Assembly (NCBI GenBank): GCA_011800155.1
Contig: CM022369.1
Location: 186,001-250,000, forward strand
DNA from: Flammulina velutipes
Lineage: Eukaryota; Basidiomycota; Agaricomycetes; Agaricales; Physalacriaceae
DNA: 64,000 nt
Direction of reading: 5' to 3'
A program made the translations under genes and the position numbers. How positions within the stretch are numbered: the first letter of the stretch is position 1; each line of letters opens with the position of its first letter. The notes beneath the pieces are model-generated. The model ran no database searches, was not told the origin of the DNA, and saw only the letters and a list, made by a program, of their open reading frames with translations. This document shows positions 20,337-33,967 of this stretch, in pieces.

Positions 20337-21757
20337 TCATGTGGGGTCGAGGAATTCCTTCTCACGGCCATCATGCGTCGAGGAACTGCTACCGAGTCTT
20401 CTCTGTAGTACCAGTAGACCAATGCAATTGATTGACAACGAACCTCTCGACGACATTACAAGGTGGGTGAAGAGAGCCGAGATGAAAGGGTTCGGCGAAA
20501 TCCGAATCATCCTCGAGGTTCTTCGCCCATTAATCAGTCGCGTAGCCCCCGTTACACCATATTCTACAAGCTCCCAGCCATGTACAAAGAACATGTACTC
20601 GTCGGCCTTCTCCGAACCTCCTATTTCCGACTGAGAGGACAGAGCTCCAATATCCGCCGCCACCTTGCCGTAAGGAATTCGTTCACGCACCGCGAGACTT
20701 ATTACGAGCCAATGGGAGATGGTGAGAACGCCGGTGGGTAACGAGAGGTACTTAGGCAAAGGACATGAAGGCGACCGTTATGCGGGGCCGATTCGAGTTT
20801 ATTTGAACCCGAGAAGATGGCACCCGTCGCCCGAGAGTCGTTAGTGGCGAGTCCAGGCCCTCGAGGAGGCGGTTTTGTAGGCTCGATGAGGTATAGAATG
20901 CATAGGAACGGCGGGTGGGAAAGGACGTGGTGGGTACGAGGTCGAGCTTCGATGTGATGCCAAAGTTTCACGGGAAGCACCAAGCCTCACCACCCGAATG
21001 GCAAGGGAGCCTAAATGCCAATGGACGTCAAGGGTGTATACATTGTGGCAAAACTTGAATGGTGCACCACTTAAGTAGGCATACGGCTCTTTGTATTGAA
21101 TAGCAAGAGGCAAACGGACGACCGGATAGTACATAAATCAATCAGAAGGCTGCCCGTGGTCAGTTGGGGCATTTGTCGAAGACGAGGGGATATACACGGG
21201 AGCACTGACCATCAGACCAAAAGAAGCCTTTGAGCTATGGGAGTGCAGGAACAACAGCAGGGTCCCTGATTTTTTGGACGAGGGAGAGGCCAACAGCTGC
21301 CGTCATTCCGGTCCCGAGCTGGGGCTTGTGTGGTCTATGGTACGGAGTGGCGTTACACGTTGAGGTAATAGTTTGCTAAAGCAACGAGGGGGCAGGTATA
21401 ACAGCATCAGGTTTGTATTCGCAGTGTACGCGGTGGAGTGGATAACGAGAAAGGATCTCCGGGGGAAGTTGCCTAGAGCGTGTGTAGGCTTTCAGAGAGA
21501 GAGAGAGAAGGGGCGAGATGAGACTCGGATGTGCGCCCAAGAGGTTGCCAGTGTATTGGGTATCGGTTAGGGCGCGCGCCTATTACGAAGTGAGCCCGAG
21601 GCAGAGACGGCCTTGATGTTGATACTGGGTCAATTGAGAACTTACACTGAAGACGGAGAGTTCATGATCAACGGGTCCAGCCTTGTTATTTTTTTTTAGC
21701 TTCGTGTACGGTTACAAAACGCGAACTACTCACAGGCTTACAGGCACTGAGAGTCAT
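20337..21757 (-). other. Possible multi-exon gene(s) of unknown identity
   Basis: Two hints of coding exist. First, at the 5' end, ATG 21757 starts an 8-codon exon (MTLSACKP) with a good GTGAGT donor, followed after a ~52 bp intron by AGPVDHELSVFS and a GTAAGT donor. The third exon is ambiguous, as several AG acceptors keep a frame open (for example the catag at ~21335). Second, a frame at 20337-20759 contains VLTISHWLVISLAVRERI and KADEYMFFVHGWELVEYG. No family is recognised and the pieces may not belong together. I give this as a lead, not an annotation. Confidence 0.25.
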
Positions 21758-22641
21758 GATCGCCGTTCTACGGCAATAGCTGAACGAGAGTCTGGAAAGC
21801 GATACACTGCCGCTGAGTTTAGAATGTGGCTATGATTCAGGAGCGAAAGACCGTGAAAAGTGATTCAGAGTATACATAGAATGAGAAGATGGTTGTGCGC
21901 CTTGCTACTACGTATATCGCTGACAGATGCGAGGCGGGGATCAATGCATACCTCTCGTAGGGATCAGAGTTGCCTATTTGGGCTACGACTCTTTCACTTG
22001 AGCAGCGACAGCGAGGACGAAGGCGGGGACGACACGGCGAGTAGCAGACTTTTACTGGACCGGGGGAATGTCAATTACGGTGGGGAGAAAGCTAGACGGA
22101 ACGCAGCTAATTTCCGTTTCGACGGCGGTCGCATTTGGACAACGGAAATGGCCGAATGAACGCGGAGGTGAACATCGGAGTTTACACACGCAAGACTCGA
22201 GGGTTCTTTATATAAACGTTCGAGCGACCGATTATGCTTCCCCTCGTCCGCAATCATGCTAAACCTCCCTCGAGAGATTGTCGAGCTCATTCTCTTCCAT
22301 GTCGCCTGCCCAACTCTTCCAGGCCGACCAGTTTCCCTCGAGGCCGTACAACTCACCTGCAAACGGCTGCACCACTATGTGCTTTCATCCAACGACCTTC
22401 ACGCTCAGATATTCCGCTTCAAGTTCTCCCATAGTCGCCATGGGCGCATGCAAGGCCTCACCTCGGCCGACTGGCGGGCCGAGCTTGCCCAGGTCGATCA
22501 GGCGCTCGCACACGTTCAGAACCGCCGCGGGCTCGATCCCGTCCTCGAATCGAACGAAGACATTCTCTGGCGACTGTACATCATGTGCCACGACGACGAC
22601 GACGGCGTCAACAAACTGCAACTCAACGCTGTCAATACCTA

Positions 22642-22679
22642 AGGTAGGCGACGTTCATTTCCATCCAACCCCACGTGGC
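22642..22679 (+). repeat. Left terminal inverted repeat
   Basis: Starts aggtaggcgacgttcatttc and runs to the cgtggc at 22679. It is the inverse complement of 25599-25636 apart from one A/G difference at the 32nd base. Confidence 0.85.
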
Positions 22680-22914
22680 TCAGCGTGACGGACCATATTG
22701 GGACGACACTCATACTCTGAGGGCAAGACCTGTCTACCGTAGATTATTCTTGTATCTGAATCCTATTCTGTTCTCATGACATTTTTTTGAATGATACTGG
22801 CCGTGTTTCTACCTGATGAGAATATTAAAAAATGTGGAAATGCGGACCGAGTTACCTATTCTATCCTTTCCACCATCATTTTAATCACTTCAACGCGTCG
22901 TTTGCTCGCTCGAC

Positions 22915-25400
22915 ATGCCGCCACCAGCAAAATGGAAGCTAAAACGACTCTACAATCTCTCAGGAACTGCAGATGCAATCAAGTCGGGCTTAAAACGGAC
23001 CATAAGTGTGCTTTCACCACGGAAGAAGCGCCGAGTAGAGACAGAAAAGGAGAATAAGGTGCGTTTAGCGTGTTCTGTCATGATTCTCATCATCATTTGA
23101 CAATCTATCTATCTCATTCAGGCTCCTGCTTCCCAAACGATCATTGATCTACCAAACGACAGCCAGTTCTTCACTGCACCATCCCAAAAGGAGCTTGTAC
23201 GCGACTTGGATCAGATTCCCACCTCTTCCCGGACACTGTTTAGCTTCTTCAGGACGTCTTCTCCTCTGAGCCCTGCCAGCGCTCCGGTATCATCTCAACA
23301 GTGTGTTCCCATCGATGACTTCTTGTCGATCCCATCAAACACACGTCGTTTTCCAGGCGCGTCTGTCGAGGACGTGGATGATGATGATCTTGGCTCTGTG
23401 AGACACAAGCGAGTACTTCCGGAGGACTGTCCATATATCCTCGACGATGCCGATGAAGATCCAGAGGATAATCACGACGATGACCTACATTCTCCAGAGT
23501 CTGAGAGGAGAAGACACAGTGCCACATCCACTGGACCATCAAATTCACGTCGCGACGCGCCGGAAAGTGAAGGCAGGTCCCGTGAGGCGCCACCTGTGGC
23601 GGCCGCTGTCGACGCGCTGAATGCTCTCCGTCTCAAACTTCGACCCAAACGCGCCAAAGGATCTGGCTACACTGATCCGGGACTTGATCCCTTTGTCCGG
23701 TCACGCATGGAGGGCATGCAGATGATGCTGTCCTTCTACACCAACCAGGCTTCGAAAACCTACGGTCATTGGGGTGCATCCTCCCTCCAGTCTTCCGTCG
23801 CCCTCTTGCGCGGGACCTACTGCGCGCGCATCCTTCGTCGATTAGTCCGTCAATTCATCACTGATCGCACCCTCCTTCCTATCAACCCATTCGGCGATTG
23901 GAACCAGACAATGCTCGTGAATGAGGATTTGGCATTGGAGCTGAACATATTTCTTCAGGAGTATGGGAAGGATATCACCGCCTTGAAACTCCTTGAGTAT
24001 CTCGCGCGCCCTGACGTGAAGGACCGACATGGCATTACACGCACTATCTCGTTGCGAACATGTCAGCGCTACCTGAAGGTTCTAGGTTATCGGTGGAAGT
24101 ATCCAGCAGTTGGGCAGTATGTTGATGGGCATGAACGGGAGGATGTGGTCATAGAGCGCGACACAGTCTTTATACCAAAAATAAAAGCAGTCAAACATCG
24201 GATCATGGCATACACTCGCGAGGGCCTCCCAATTCCTCTTTCCCGACTTCCTGAGGACGGCGAGCTCATCAATGGCAAGCGTGTCATCTTGTGGTTCCAC
24301 GATGAATCTATTTTCTACGCACATGACCGGCGGCGCAAATCTTGGTTTCACGTCGGCGCACCTGCAAAGCCCTATGCAAAGGGAGAAGGTGTATCTCTGA
24401 TGATAGCCGACTTCGTTTCTGCCGACTTTGGATGGTTACGTTCCCCCGATGGCAAACGCTCCGCGCAGCGTATCTTACGGCCTGGAAAGAATCGTGATGG
24501 TTACTTCACCTCAGAGGACATTCTCAGTCAGGCTGGCGAGGCGATCAACATTCTCACCGAAACCTTTCCTGATGACTTGGAGCATATGTTTATCTACGAC
24601 AATGCAACAACACACAAGAAGCGACCGGAGGATGCGCTTTCCGCTCGCAAGATGTCGAAGGGAATGTCAAAGCCGGGGAAGAACTGGTTAATTGAAGTTA
24701 CAGAGCATGACGGTGATGGAAAGCCAGTCTACTTGCCCAGTGGTCGGGCGAAGAAGATCAAAATAAAGATGGCAGATGGGGAGATGGCAGATGGAACACG
24801 ACAATCTCTTTACCACGAATGTGGTGAGCATGCGGGGCTCTTCAAAGGCATGGCAGAGATCCTGATAGAGCGTGGATTTGATCGCTCACACATACAGTCA
24901 CTCCGCGCACAGTGCAAGGACTTCAAATGTGCACCAAATGCAAAGGATTGCTGCTGCCGGCGTCTTCTCTTCAATCAACCTGACTTTGCCAACTCAAAAT
25001 CACTTCTGGAGGGCTTCTGCGAAGGACATGGTGTACAGGTCATCTTCCTGCCGAAGTTCCACTGCGAGCTGAACCCAATTGAGCAATGCTGGGGTTACGC
25101 CAAACGTCTTTATCGTCTCAATCCCGAATCCTCTCGTGAGGATGCTCTTGAAAGGAATGCTCTTGCCTCCTTGGAAGCGATCCCTCTTCTCCAAATGCGA
25201 AGGTAGTGGTTTATTTCAATGCTTGACTCACTTTAATCAACGAGCTCTTTAGGTTCTTTAATCGTGCCTACCGGTTTATGGACGCATATGAGCGTGGCCT
25301 CAACGGAAGACAAGCTGCATGGGCCTCAAGGAGATATCGAGGCCATCGCGTACTCCCTGATACTATTTTAGATGAGCTTGAGACTCATAATGTTACTTAA
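22915..25400 (+). CDS. DDE transposase (Tc1/mariner, IS630-like)
   Basis: Three exons (22915-23058, 23122-25202, 25253-25400) give ~790 residues. The N-terminus is basic (SPRKKRRVETEKENK, nuclear-localisation-like) and is followed by Ser/Pro- and Asp-rich segments. A helix-turn-helix-like region around 24000-24110 contains DRHGITRTISLRTCQRYLK. The catalytic core shows VILWFHDESIF (first Asp), HMFIYDNATTHKK (second Asp) and LPKFHCELNPIEQCWGYAKR (the Glu/Asn-Pro-Ile-Glu block), the DDE_3 layout. A Cys cluster (CAPNAKDCCCRR) lies before the last motif. It should cut and rejoin the element ends at TA sites. No stop or frameshift was found. Confidence 0.85.
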
Positions 25401-25598
25401 CAGCCGGGATCTCATAGTAAATGTGTAACTACATGTTCAATTTTGCTTGTGTCACTTATGGCTTGGATTCTCAGCACGATAGAAGGTATATAAACGATAT
25501 CATGGAACAAATTTGTCTCAATGTGTCTACAACATGTGCGATTGGTTCTACGAGGATGTGGCGGCCCAATTTGGTGCGAATGTCACGGTGTGACTGAT

Positions 25599-25636
25599 GC
25601 CACGCGGGGTTGGATGGAAATGAACGTCGCCTACCT
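25599..25636 (-). repeat. Right terminal inverted repeat
   Basis: Inverse complement of the left end; the outermost bases read ...gtcgcctacct on the plus strand and are followed by the duplicated TA. Confidence 0.85.
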
Positions 25637-27281
25637 TACGAGTGGATCCAGGACTTTGTTCTGCAGCATCTGTACGACGGCGCAGACAGTAACGGTGGAT
25701 GGCCTGCAGAGAACGCGGCGAATTCATTGGCATTGTGGATATTGTGGTTTCTGACAACAAAAGGTGCGTCCGCCAATCTAATCTCCTCATTCCTGTGCCG
25801 ATATTTTATCAGAACGCCTACACCTCGAGCCCGAAGCCGTGTCCGACCGTATGGTCGAGCTCGTCTTACCGTACGTCGTCGCCCACTTCCGATACGCCAC
25901 CGCCTGGGCGCCTCCAAATCACTTCCATCTTCCCCTCCCCAATCAAGTCGTCCTCTCCAATCGCATTCGCAGTACCACCCATTTCCTATCTTTCCAGACC
26001 CCTCACGGACCGTTCCCAAAATATCGCAGAGACGGCGTAGAATGGAATCTCCCACTGTTTGAACACCGCGTCTCCTTGTGCGTCCCACTTGTGTCTATCG
26101 CCGCCAGGCTCCTCTACTTTGTTCGCCGCGAGCTTTACCCTTTCGGAATGAATCCAAATCTACCCGCAACTCGTGCCCTAGCTCCTCCAAACCATACTGG
26201 TCCCACGCTAGAGGACATCACTGAACTCAATCGGAACCGTTTGGGAGGGACCGATGGTCGTGGAGGAGGAACCAGAGTGGGCTGTTCGCTTGCACACTCC
26301 GAATGGGCTCGTCTTCGCAACTGTCTAAGCCCTTGGTGTGGCTCCTCTGCCTTGCATATGCATCCGATAGGTTCCTTGACGGGTCTATTCGCCGGGAGGA
26401 TGATGGTACGTCGTCTTCCCCATCCATCCAACTTTTCACGTCGCTAAACACCCTTGTAGATGACAAACGAGCCCATTGTGAACCATATAGTCCAGAACCC
26501 GGAACTCCCAGCCGGATTCGGAGAGATGATGCTTGGCTTTACCTCTGCTCCCATCTACGCCCGCTTCGAAGAACTCCATTCTTACTACGGCGAAGACGTC
26601 TTGCCGTGTACCAGACGCCCTGCCTCTGGCTCTGGCTCTAGCCCGCCTGACCTGATGGATATCGACGACAGTGACCAAGAAGACGATGACTCTTCAGAAG
26701 CACAATTCACTGCGGAAGAGACAGCTGAACTCGATGCCCTTCTCGAGGCGAGGTTCGACGACGGGATGTTCAACGGTTTCCTTCCCACGAATTCCATGTT
26801 TACGAATAGCGATCTTGGTCGTCGCGTCGCCATCTCAGCACCCAGCCTTGACCACGAATACCTGTACCACCGTCACGGAAAATCGAGCATACCGCATGAT
26901 CCAGAAACTTGTCAGGGATGCTCGCTTCGTCAAGCAGAGATGGAGAGACGAGTAGACATGGACATGGACAACGAACGGGAATGTCGCGAGACACTTCCAC
27001 CGTGCACTGGTGTTCAGGATGTCATCATCCGTGGCTCTACCGACCCAAACCACGCCGCAGCTTGGAACGACTATACCTACTACGGTAGGGTGAGGAAATG
27101 GGACGGCATGGTCATCTTCGTCCGCTTGGGCCCCGAAAAGATCGTTTTCTACGGTTACATGACCGACGATGGGAATGGTCTCGTGGGGAATTGGAGAATC
27201 GGCGTTGGGGAGGTCGGGATGCCGTCGCTGGAGGGTGCGTTCACTATGGGGAGGGTGCATGAAGATGACGAATCAAAATAA

Positions 27282-29640
<2,359 letters not shown>

Positions 29641-30051
29641 TGGTTTGCGCCATATCGGTGTTTGCTTTCAGATGGAGAGACGGCGGCTGGGGATACCAGG
29701 TCTATACTCCGCTATTATCACCATTATGCTGTCTCTAGGTTGACATTGATTGCATGTATTTTTCCTCAACTACTGTCCCAAAAGTCTGCGCAGATTCGAT
29801 TGACGACTCTTCTCAATTTGTCAACACAACTCGTCTCAATATCCACTCAAATTCAGACTCTCGCTCCGTGAACGCGAGTATAGTATGCGAGCGCTGTAAG
29901 CCGCTGCGAACGGTGGCGCATCAGGCACCGGAAGTAAATATTTAAATAACTAAACGACGTAAACGTGCTGACCAGACTATGGCTAGAATGTCGCAACACT
30001 GCCACCAAAGTCCCTCTACCGCAACCACCACTAGGTCGCTACGAAGTATCT
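29641..30051. other. Intergenic, no gene seen
   Basis: 3' region of the ubiquitin-L40 gene and upstream region of the LysM gene. Nothing else was recognised. Confidence 0.4.
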
Positions 30052-30730
30052 ATGGGTCGCTGGACGCAATATGATGAGGTGATAATGACTCTGCTTTCAT
30101 TTCGTATTCTAATCCTATCAATTCCGCTTAGGATGAATATAGGCTCCCTGAGGGCATGAAGCGCATTGGTTACGACGCAGACACACAAACTTATACATTC
30201 CAAGATGCTGACGGGTCAGTTTGGAAAGGTGCAGCAGGAGCAGAGTACAGCGAAATGACCAAAGGTGTGTCTACAACTTTACCCTCTCCTACAGTGTCTT
30301 ATTACTCCTAGTTTCTGACGCTCCTACATCATCTCACGACGACGACGAACTCAACGCCGAAGTCGACCTTGAAGCCGCACCGCGCAGATCAGATGGCTAC
30401 CAGCCGCTCTCCACAGACACCAACCGGCCCATGGCCCACCGTTCAGAAGTCAACGTCGGCGCCTTCCGCACTCTATTCCCCTTTTTCCTCATAATAGGCG
30501 TCGTACTCCTCCTCATCTGGCGATTGGTGCTCGCACCTTCATTCTATTCCCCCAAGAATCCATGTCCCACCGATACCATCGCTTATTGGGTACATCCCGG
30601 GGATTCGTGCTGGGCTATCGCCACGGAGCACGGCTGCACGCTCGACGTCCTAAGGGAGCTTAATCCCAAAGTCGACTGCGAAACCCTCATGCCGGGGAAA
30701 ACGCTATGTTTACCCCTCCAGACACAGTAG
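30052..30730 (+). CDS. LysM-domain single-pass membrane protein
   Basis: Three exons (30052-30078, 30132-30264, 30312-30730) give 192 residues. The N-terminus MGRWTQYDEDEYRLPEGMKR, with a following YDADTQTYTFQDADGSVW block, is a conserved cap in a family of basidiomycete LysM proteins. A Ser/Asp-rich linker and one hydrophobic helix (FFLIIGVVLLLIWRLVL) follow. The C-terminal LysM (IAYWVHPGDSCWAIATEHGC ... LNPKVDCETLMPGKTLCLP) carries paired Cys. LysM binds chitin or other GlcNAc polymers. With no N-terminal signal peptide, the predicted form is a type II membrane protein with LysM on the outside or lumenal face. Confidence 0.75.
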
Positions 30731-31009
30731 GACGCTGGCGTCACCTGGAACGAAATTTACACCCGGAATACTTAGGATCATCTACATGTAATAATTGGAC
30801 CCGTTGCAATATGACTTGGAATTTCTTTCTTCGTTTTTGACTGATATTGCAGTGTACGCTTTGAGCCAACAACCAGCCATGTTATGATTCTATTGCGGTG
30901 ATACAGTTCAAGTGCGAGGTGAATAGATGAGGGGTATGTAAGGTAAGTATTTGTTGTCGTAAATGGGCGTTGCATGCTAATTGTCGTCAAAAGAAATCCC
31001 TTCTCTCAA

Positions 31010-31537
31010 TTAAAGTCTGAGCTCCTGACACAGGCGACTTGGCTTCCTCTGCCAGTGATACGTTCTCTTCCTCATCGACTCGCTCCTTCCCAAAAGAATG
31101 ACTGCAACTTGGGAAGCCACATGGTCCCTCCTGGGAGTCGGCGGCAAACCTGGCGGTGTCTTTGGCGGCGCGCAGGCGTACACCGGAGGGTCGACGTCCA
31201 TATCCATGTCTTCGCCATGTTCTACGACGGAGCTCTGCATGTAGACCTTAGAAGAGTAACGGTTATGCCACGTATCGGTGAATGTAAGCGCGGAAGAGGT
31301 CGTTTTGAACTTGAGAGTTCCATCGCGTTTTGAAGAGGTGCGTCGGTGGCGCTTCACGTTCGCATGGGGAAACCATTGTGGTTTGCTGACCTCTTTCGTC
31401 GGTGGTGGCGTGAGCAGGTCAGGAAGAGAGCCCGACAGCGAGTAATCAAAGTGTAAGGATTGTTTAGAGTTGGAGTGGGGGATGTGGAATGGTCCAGGGA
31501 ATCCGGCATTTTCGTACCCACGCGTGAGGACTTGCAT
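31010..31537 (-). CDS. Hypothetical Pro/Ser-rich protein
   Basis: A 175-codon frame with Pro-, His- and Lys-rich low-complexity sequence (LLTPPPTKEVSKPQWFPHAN, PPVYACAPPKTPPGLPPTPR). No domain, signal peptide or membrane segment is recognised. The C-terminus may be wrong: another frame just downstream ends VDEEENVSLAEEAKSPVSGA before a stop near 30990, which would require a short intron. The gene lies tail to tail with the LysM gene. It is probably a real but lineage-restricted protein; expression data would decide. Confidence 0.45.
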   Translation of the reverse strand: MQVLTRGYENAGFPGPFHIPHSNSKQSLHFDYSLSGSLPDLLTPPPTKEVSKPQWFPHANVKRHRRTSSKRDGTLKFKTTSSALTFTDTWHNRYSSKVYMQSSVVEHGEDMDMDVDPPVYACAPPKTPPGLPPTPRRDHVASQVAVILLGRSESMRKRTYHWQRKPSRLCQELRL

Positions 31538-32248
31538 TATTGAGGGATGGATTAGGGATATGGGTATGTGGAGGAAAAGTCGTTATGCAGCCAGCTGCGT
31601 AGAGTTGGGTCGATGGGAACGGACCCCACACAGTTGGCTCATTAAATATAATAAGAGAGAACAATAGCGACTAGAATGGACATCCTTGTTGTGAAGCGGG
31701 ACACAATACCGCGGTCCTGGCCCTTGTCATTTATATGGTCGTCTGCATGTTCGCCGGTCTGTTCCTGCTTCATCATCATCGTCTTACACGTCAACTCATA
31801 CTCTCGCACCTGGAATGGATGTTCAGGCTACTCTGGAATGATCCTTGGGGGAACATTGCTCTTGTGGAACTAAGAACTACCTATCTGCGCGCACATCTTA
31901 CGAAAACGTCTTCTTGAACGCTGTGACGTGTTCCCGAGACTTCTATCTGCAGAGGGACGCTCGAAAGGTTTGTATGGCACTCCTATTGTGCGATATTGAC
32001 CCTTCCATTTGCCACTCCCTCCACCAACGCCAGCCCTAAGGCTAGCCTAGAGTTCAAGAATCCAACATGATATTTCCGGCTAACCAATGCCGACTTGCAA
32101 TGAGGTTCACGTACCCCGAGACCTCCTCAGCTCACCAGAAGACTGACTTTCATCTTGTCATATGATGTTGAGTACGCATGGTTTCCCCCTGGGCTGGTTC
32201 GTCTTACTTATAAGCAGAGGTAAATCACTCAGAAGAACTGCGACCAGT
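31538..32248. other. Intergenic, no gene seen
   Basis: Divergent space between the hypothetical protein (minus) and the secreted LEA-like gene (plus). The short plus-strand frames at 31676-32039 do not resemble any family and were not called. Confidence 0.4.
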
Positions 32249-33075
32249 ATGCACTTCCACGCGTTCCTAGTGTACCTCACGGCAATGTCGTGCGCTTTTG
32301 CGCGATCCATTTCTTCGACTCGCAGGCAGGCGGATGAGGAGGTCACAGCCGATCTTGCTGGGCTATCAGTCGGGGAAATCATCAATGCGCTGGGCATTGG
32401 ACTCGTCTCCCATATTAACGTTACCATTACGGTTCGCTCGTTGGCTTCGATATCTGTATGGGAGACTCACCAAGCTAATAGCTTGAGACCTTGATCACGA
32501 ACCTAGTCACGCACGTCTTCCAAATTTATCCAGCTTCTCTTATGTACTGACCTACGTCTTTGCAGCGTTTCTTTCGATAGTAAGGCTTACGGCTTGTCTG
32601 AAAGCTATTGTTTACTAATGCTTCCAGCTTAGTTGTTAACCCACTCCCCATCGAACTTACTCTCGACCGCATTGTTACTACCGCCGGTATCGACGAAGTC
32701 ACCTACGCAACATTCGACTATACCTTCCCCGAGCCTATTGTTGTACCCATATTTGGAACGGCTAATTCTGGCGCTGTTCCCGACGTCCTACTCACGCGAG
32801 GTGCACTTGCCTCGCTTGATATCATTCCGTTGGGATACCTCGACCTCATAAATGTCGACGCTTACGTCCGGTGGGTTATCGTGTCCGTGTACTTGGGTAT
32901 TTTAGTTGAACGACAATTTGTTGCAGTGCTGCGACAATCTTTGGTCATTTGGGATTGCCCATCACAATTGAAGGCTTACAGCAGAGCAATGTTTCCACCT
33001 CGTAAGTGTGATAGATGATCTCCTTCGCCCCATCTAACAGATTTACGTAGGTACGATCTCAGTTTGGGGTTATAG
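32249..33075 (+). CDS. Secreted LEA14-like beta-sandwich protein
   Basis: ATG 32249 starts a signal-peptide-like MHFHAFLVYLTAMSCAFARS. Then follow ISSTRRQADEEVTADLAGLS, GEIINALGIGLVSHINVTIT and, after introns, LVVNPLPIELTLDRIVTTAG, ATFDYTFPEPIVVPIFGTAN, LDIIPLGYLDLINVDAYVRA and an SNVSTSYDLSLGL end. This is a family of agaricomycete secreted or lumenal proteins resembling the LEA14/WHy beta-sandwich. The ending is well supported (introns 32880-32927 and ~33001-33051). The middle is less certain: keeping the frame needs a 14 bp exon (cgtttctttcgata near 32566) between two introns. Function unknown. Confidence 0.6.
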
Positions 33076-33936
33076 TTATACATTCGATGTTCCTTGAATC
33101 CGTGTAGTGTCGTACATGCCTGCCTAGTTACCATTGAGAGTGAAACAGATCAGAAATGAATGAGCTTCTCCGTGCAATGCTTCGCGCCTGTGCTTTCCGT
33201 ATCAGCGCTTTCGGCATATGATGGACCGATGCATTATGCACAGATCATTCATCAGACTTTCGGAGGAGTCTAGACCGGATATTCGGTATTGAATGCATGA
33301 CATCAACGACACGCGAAGTGCTTGAGGTGCACAGCTCTGTCGATCATGCGTCATTGCTCTCTGACGTCAGTCGACATGAGGCACAATGCTATGCAAATAG
33401 GTATTCTTGCTCGTCGTCCAAATAGACACCTGCAGGTGTAAATAGGTTCTTCGGAGACGGAACGAGTGTACAGCCTCTGAGTGATCCTCACTGCTAGCAA
33501 CATCGGAGGATTGCCCGGCGGTTGATTGAGGTACTGTTCCTCGAGCAATTTACCTTTTCCTCCGTCCCGACAACATAGCTTGGCGCATTCTGCAAATTAA
33601 AAATTTGATTCTTTGCTCGTAAACAAGACTTTTTGTGCTGTACCACATGAATTAGAATGTTTGTGTAGAGCAACGGCTTGAGAGGTCGTAGGGATGAGAT
33701 AAAAGCATAGGGCTCATCTGTCCTACTCAGCAGTCGTTATGTGTTGTTTACGTTGCTCATATTATAGATAGCCCGCTGGAAAAACGACATAGCGAACGGA
33801 AAACGGCGAACGCGGTCCATTGATATGTATGATGTCATTCAGGGCGGTGTCCGGTATTGGAACGGCGCAGGGCGGGAGCTGTGCAGGTCACAGCCACCCC
33901 CATCATCTTGATTCTTTCAACGCTGCATTGCAAATA
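33076..33936. other. Intergenic, upstream region of the bZIP gene
   Basis: No coding sequence recognised. The last ~100 bp are C-rich and probably contain the bZIP promoter and leader. Confidence 0.4.
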
Positions 33937-33942
33937 ATGTAG
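33937..33942 (+). promoter_or_regulatory. Minimal start-stop upstream ORF
   Basis: ATG is followed directly by TAG, 81 bp before the bZIP start codon. If transcribed in the leader, such a start-stop element can hold back scanning ribosomes. Transcript start is unknown, so its presence in the mRNA is an inference. Confidence 0.45.
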
Positions 33943-33967
33943 CCGAGTACTTAAGGAAAGGTGAGCG

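Larger units (their letters stand above)
22642..25636 (+). mobile_element. Complete Tc1/mariner-type (IS630-like) DNA transposon, 2,995 bp
   Basis: Bounded by 38 bp terminal inverted repeats that differ at one position and flanked on both sides by TA (22640-22641 and 25637-25638), the target duplication of Tc1/mariner elements. Weaker inverted similarity continues further inward (catattggg at the left, aaattgggc at the right). Inside is one intact transposase gene. The near-identical ends, intact gene and clean interruption of a host reading frame all point to a young, probably autonomous copy. No second copy of the ends was seen in the window. Confidence 0.85.
22256..27281 (+). pseudogene. 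F-box gene interrupted by a DNA transposon
   Basis: The 5' part (22256-22641) encodes MLNLPREIVELILFHVACPT, an F-box start, followed by CKRLHHYVLSS and ~100 more residues. It hits TAA created at the transposon edge. The 3' part resumes at 25637 with YEWIQDFVLQHLYDGADS, an intron (~25762-25811), ERLHLEPEAVSDRMVEL, and finally (26460-27281) MTNEPIVNHIVQNPELPAG through the stop at 27281. Dropping the element and one TA joins VNT to YEWIQ in frame. A TATATAAA lies ~45 bp before the ATG. Between 26040 and 26460 the frame changes twice (VWEGPMVVEEEPEWAV in another frame); introns may explain it, but an older frameshift is possible. As it stands the gene cannot make the full protein. Confidence 0.7.
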
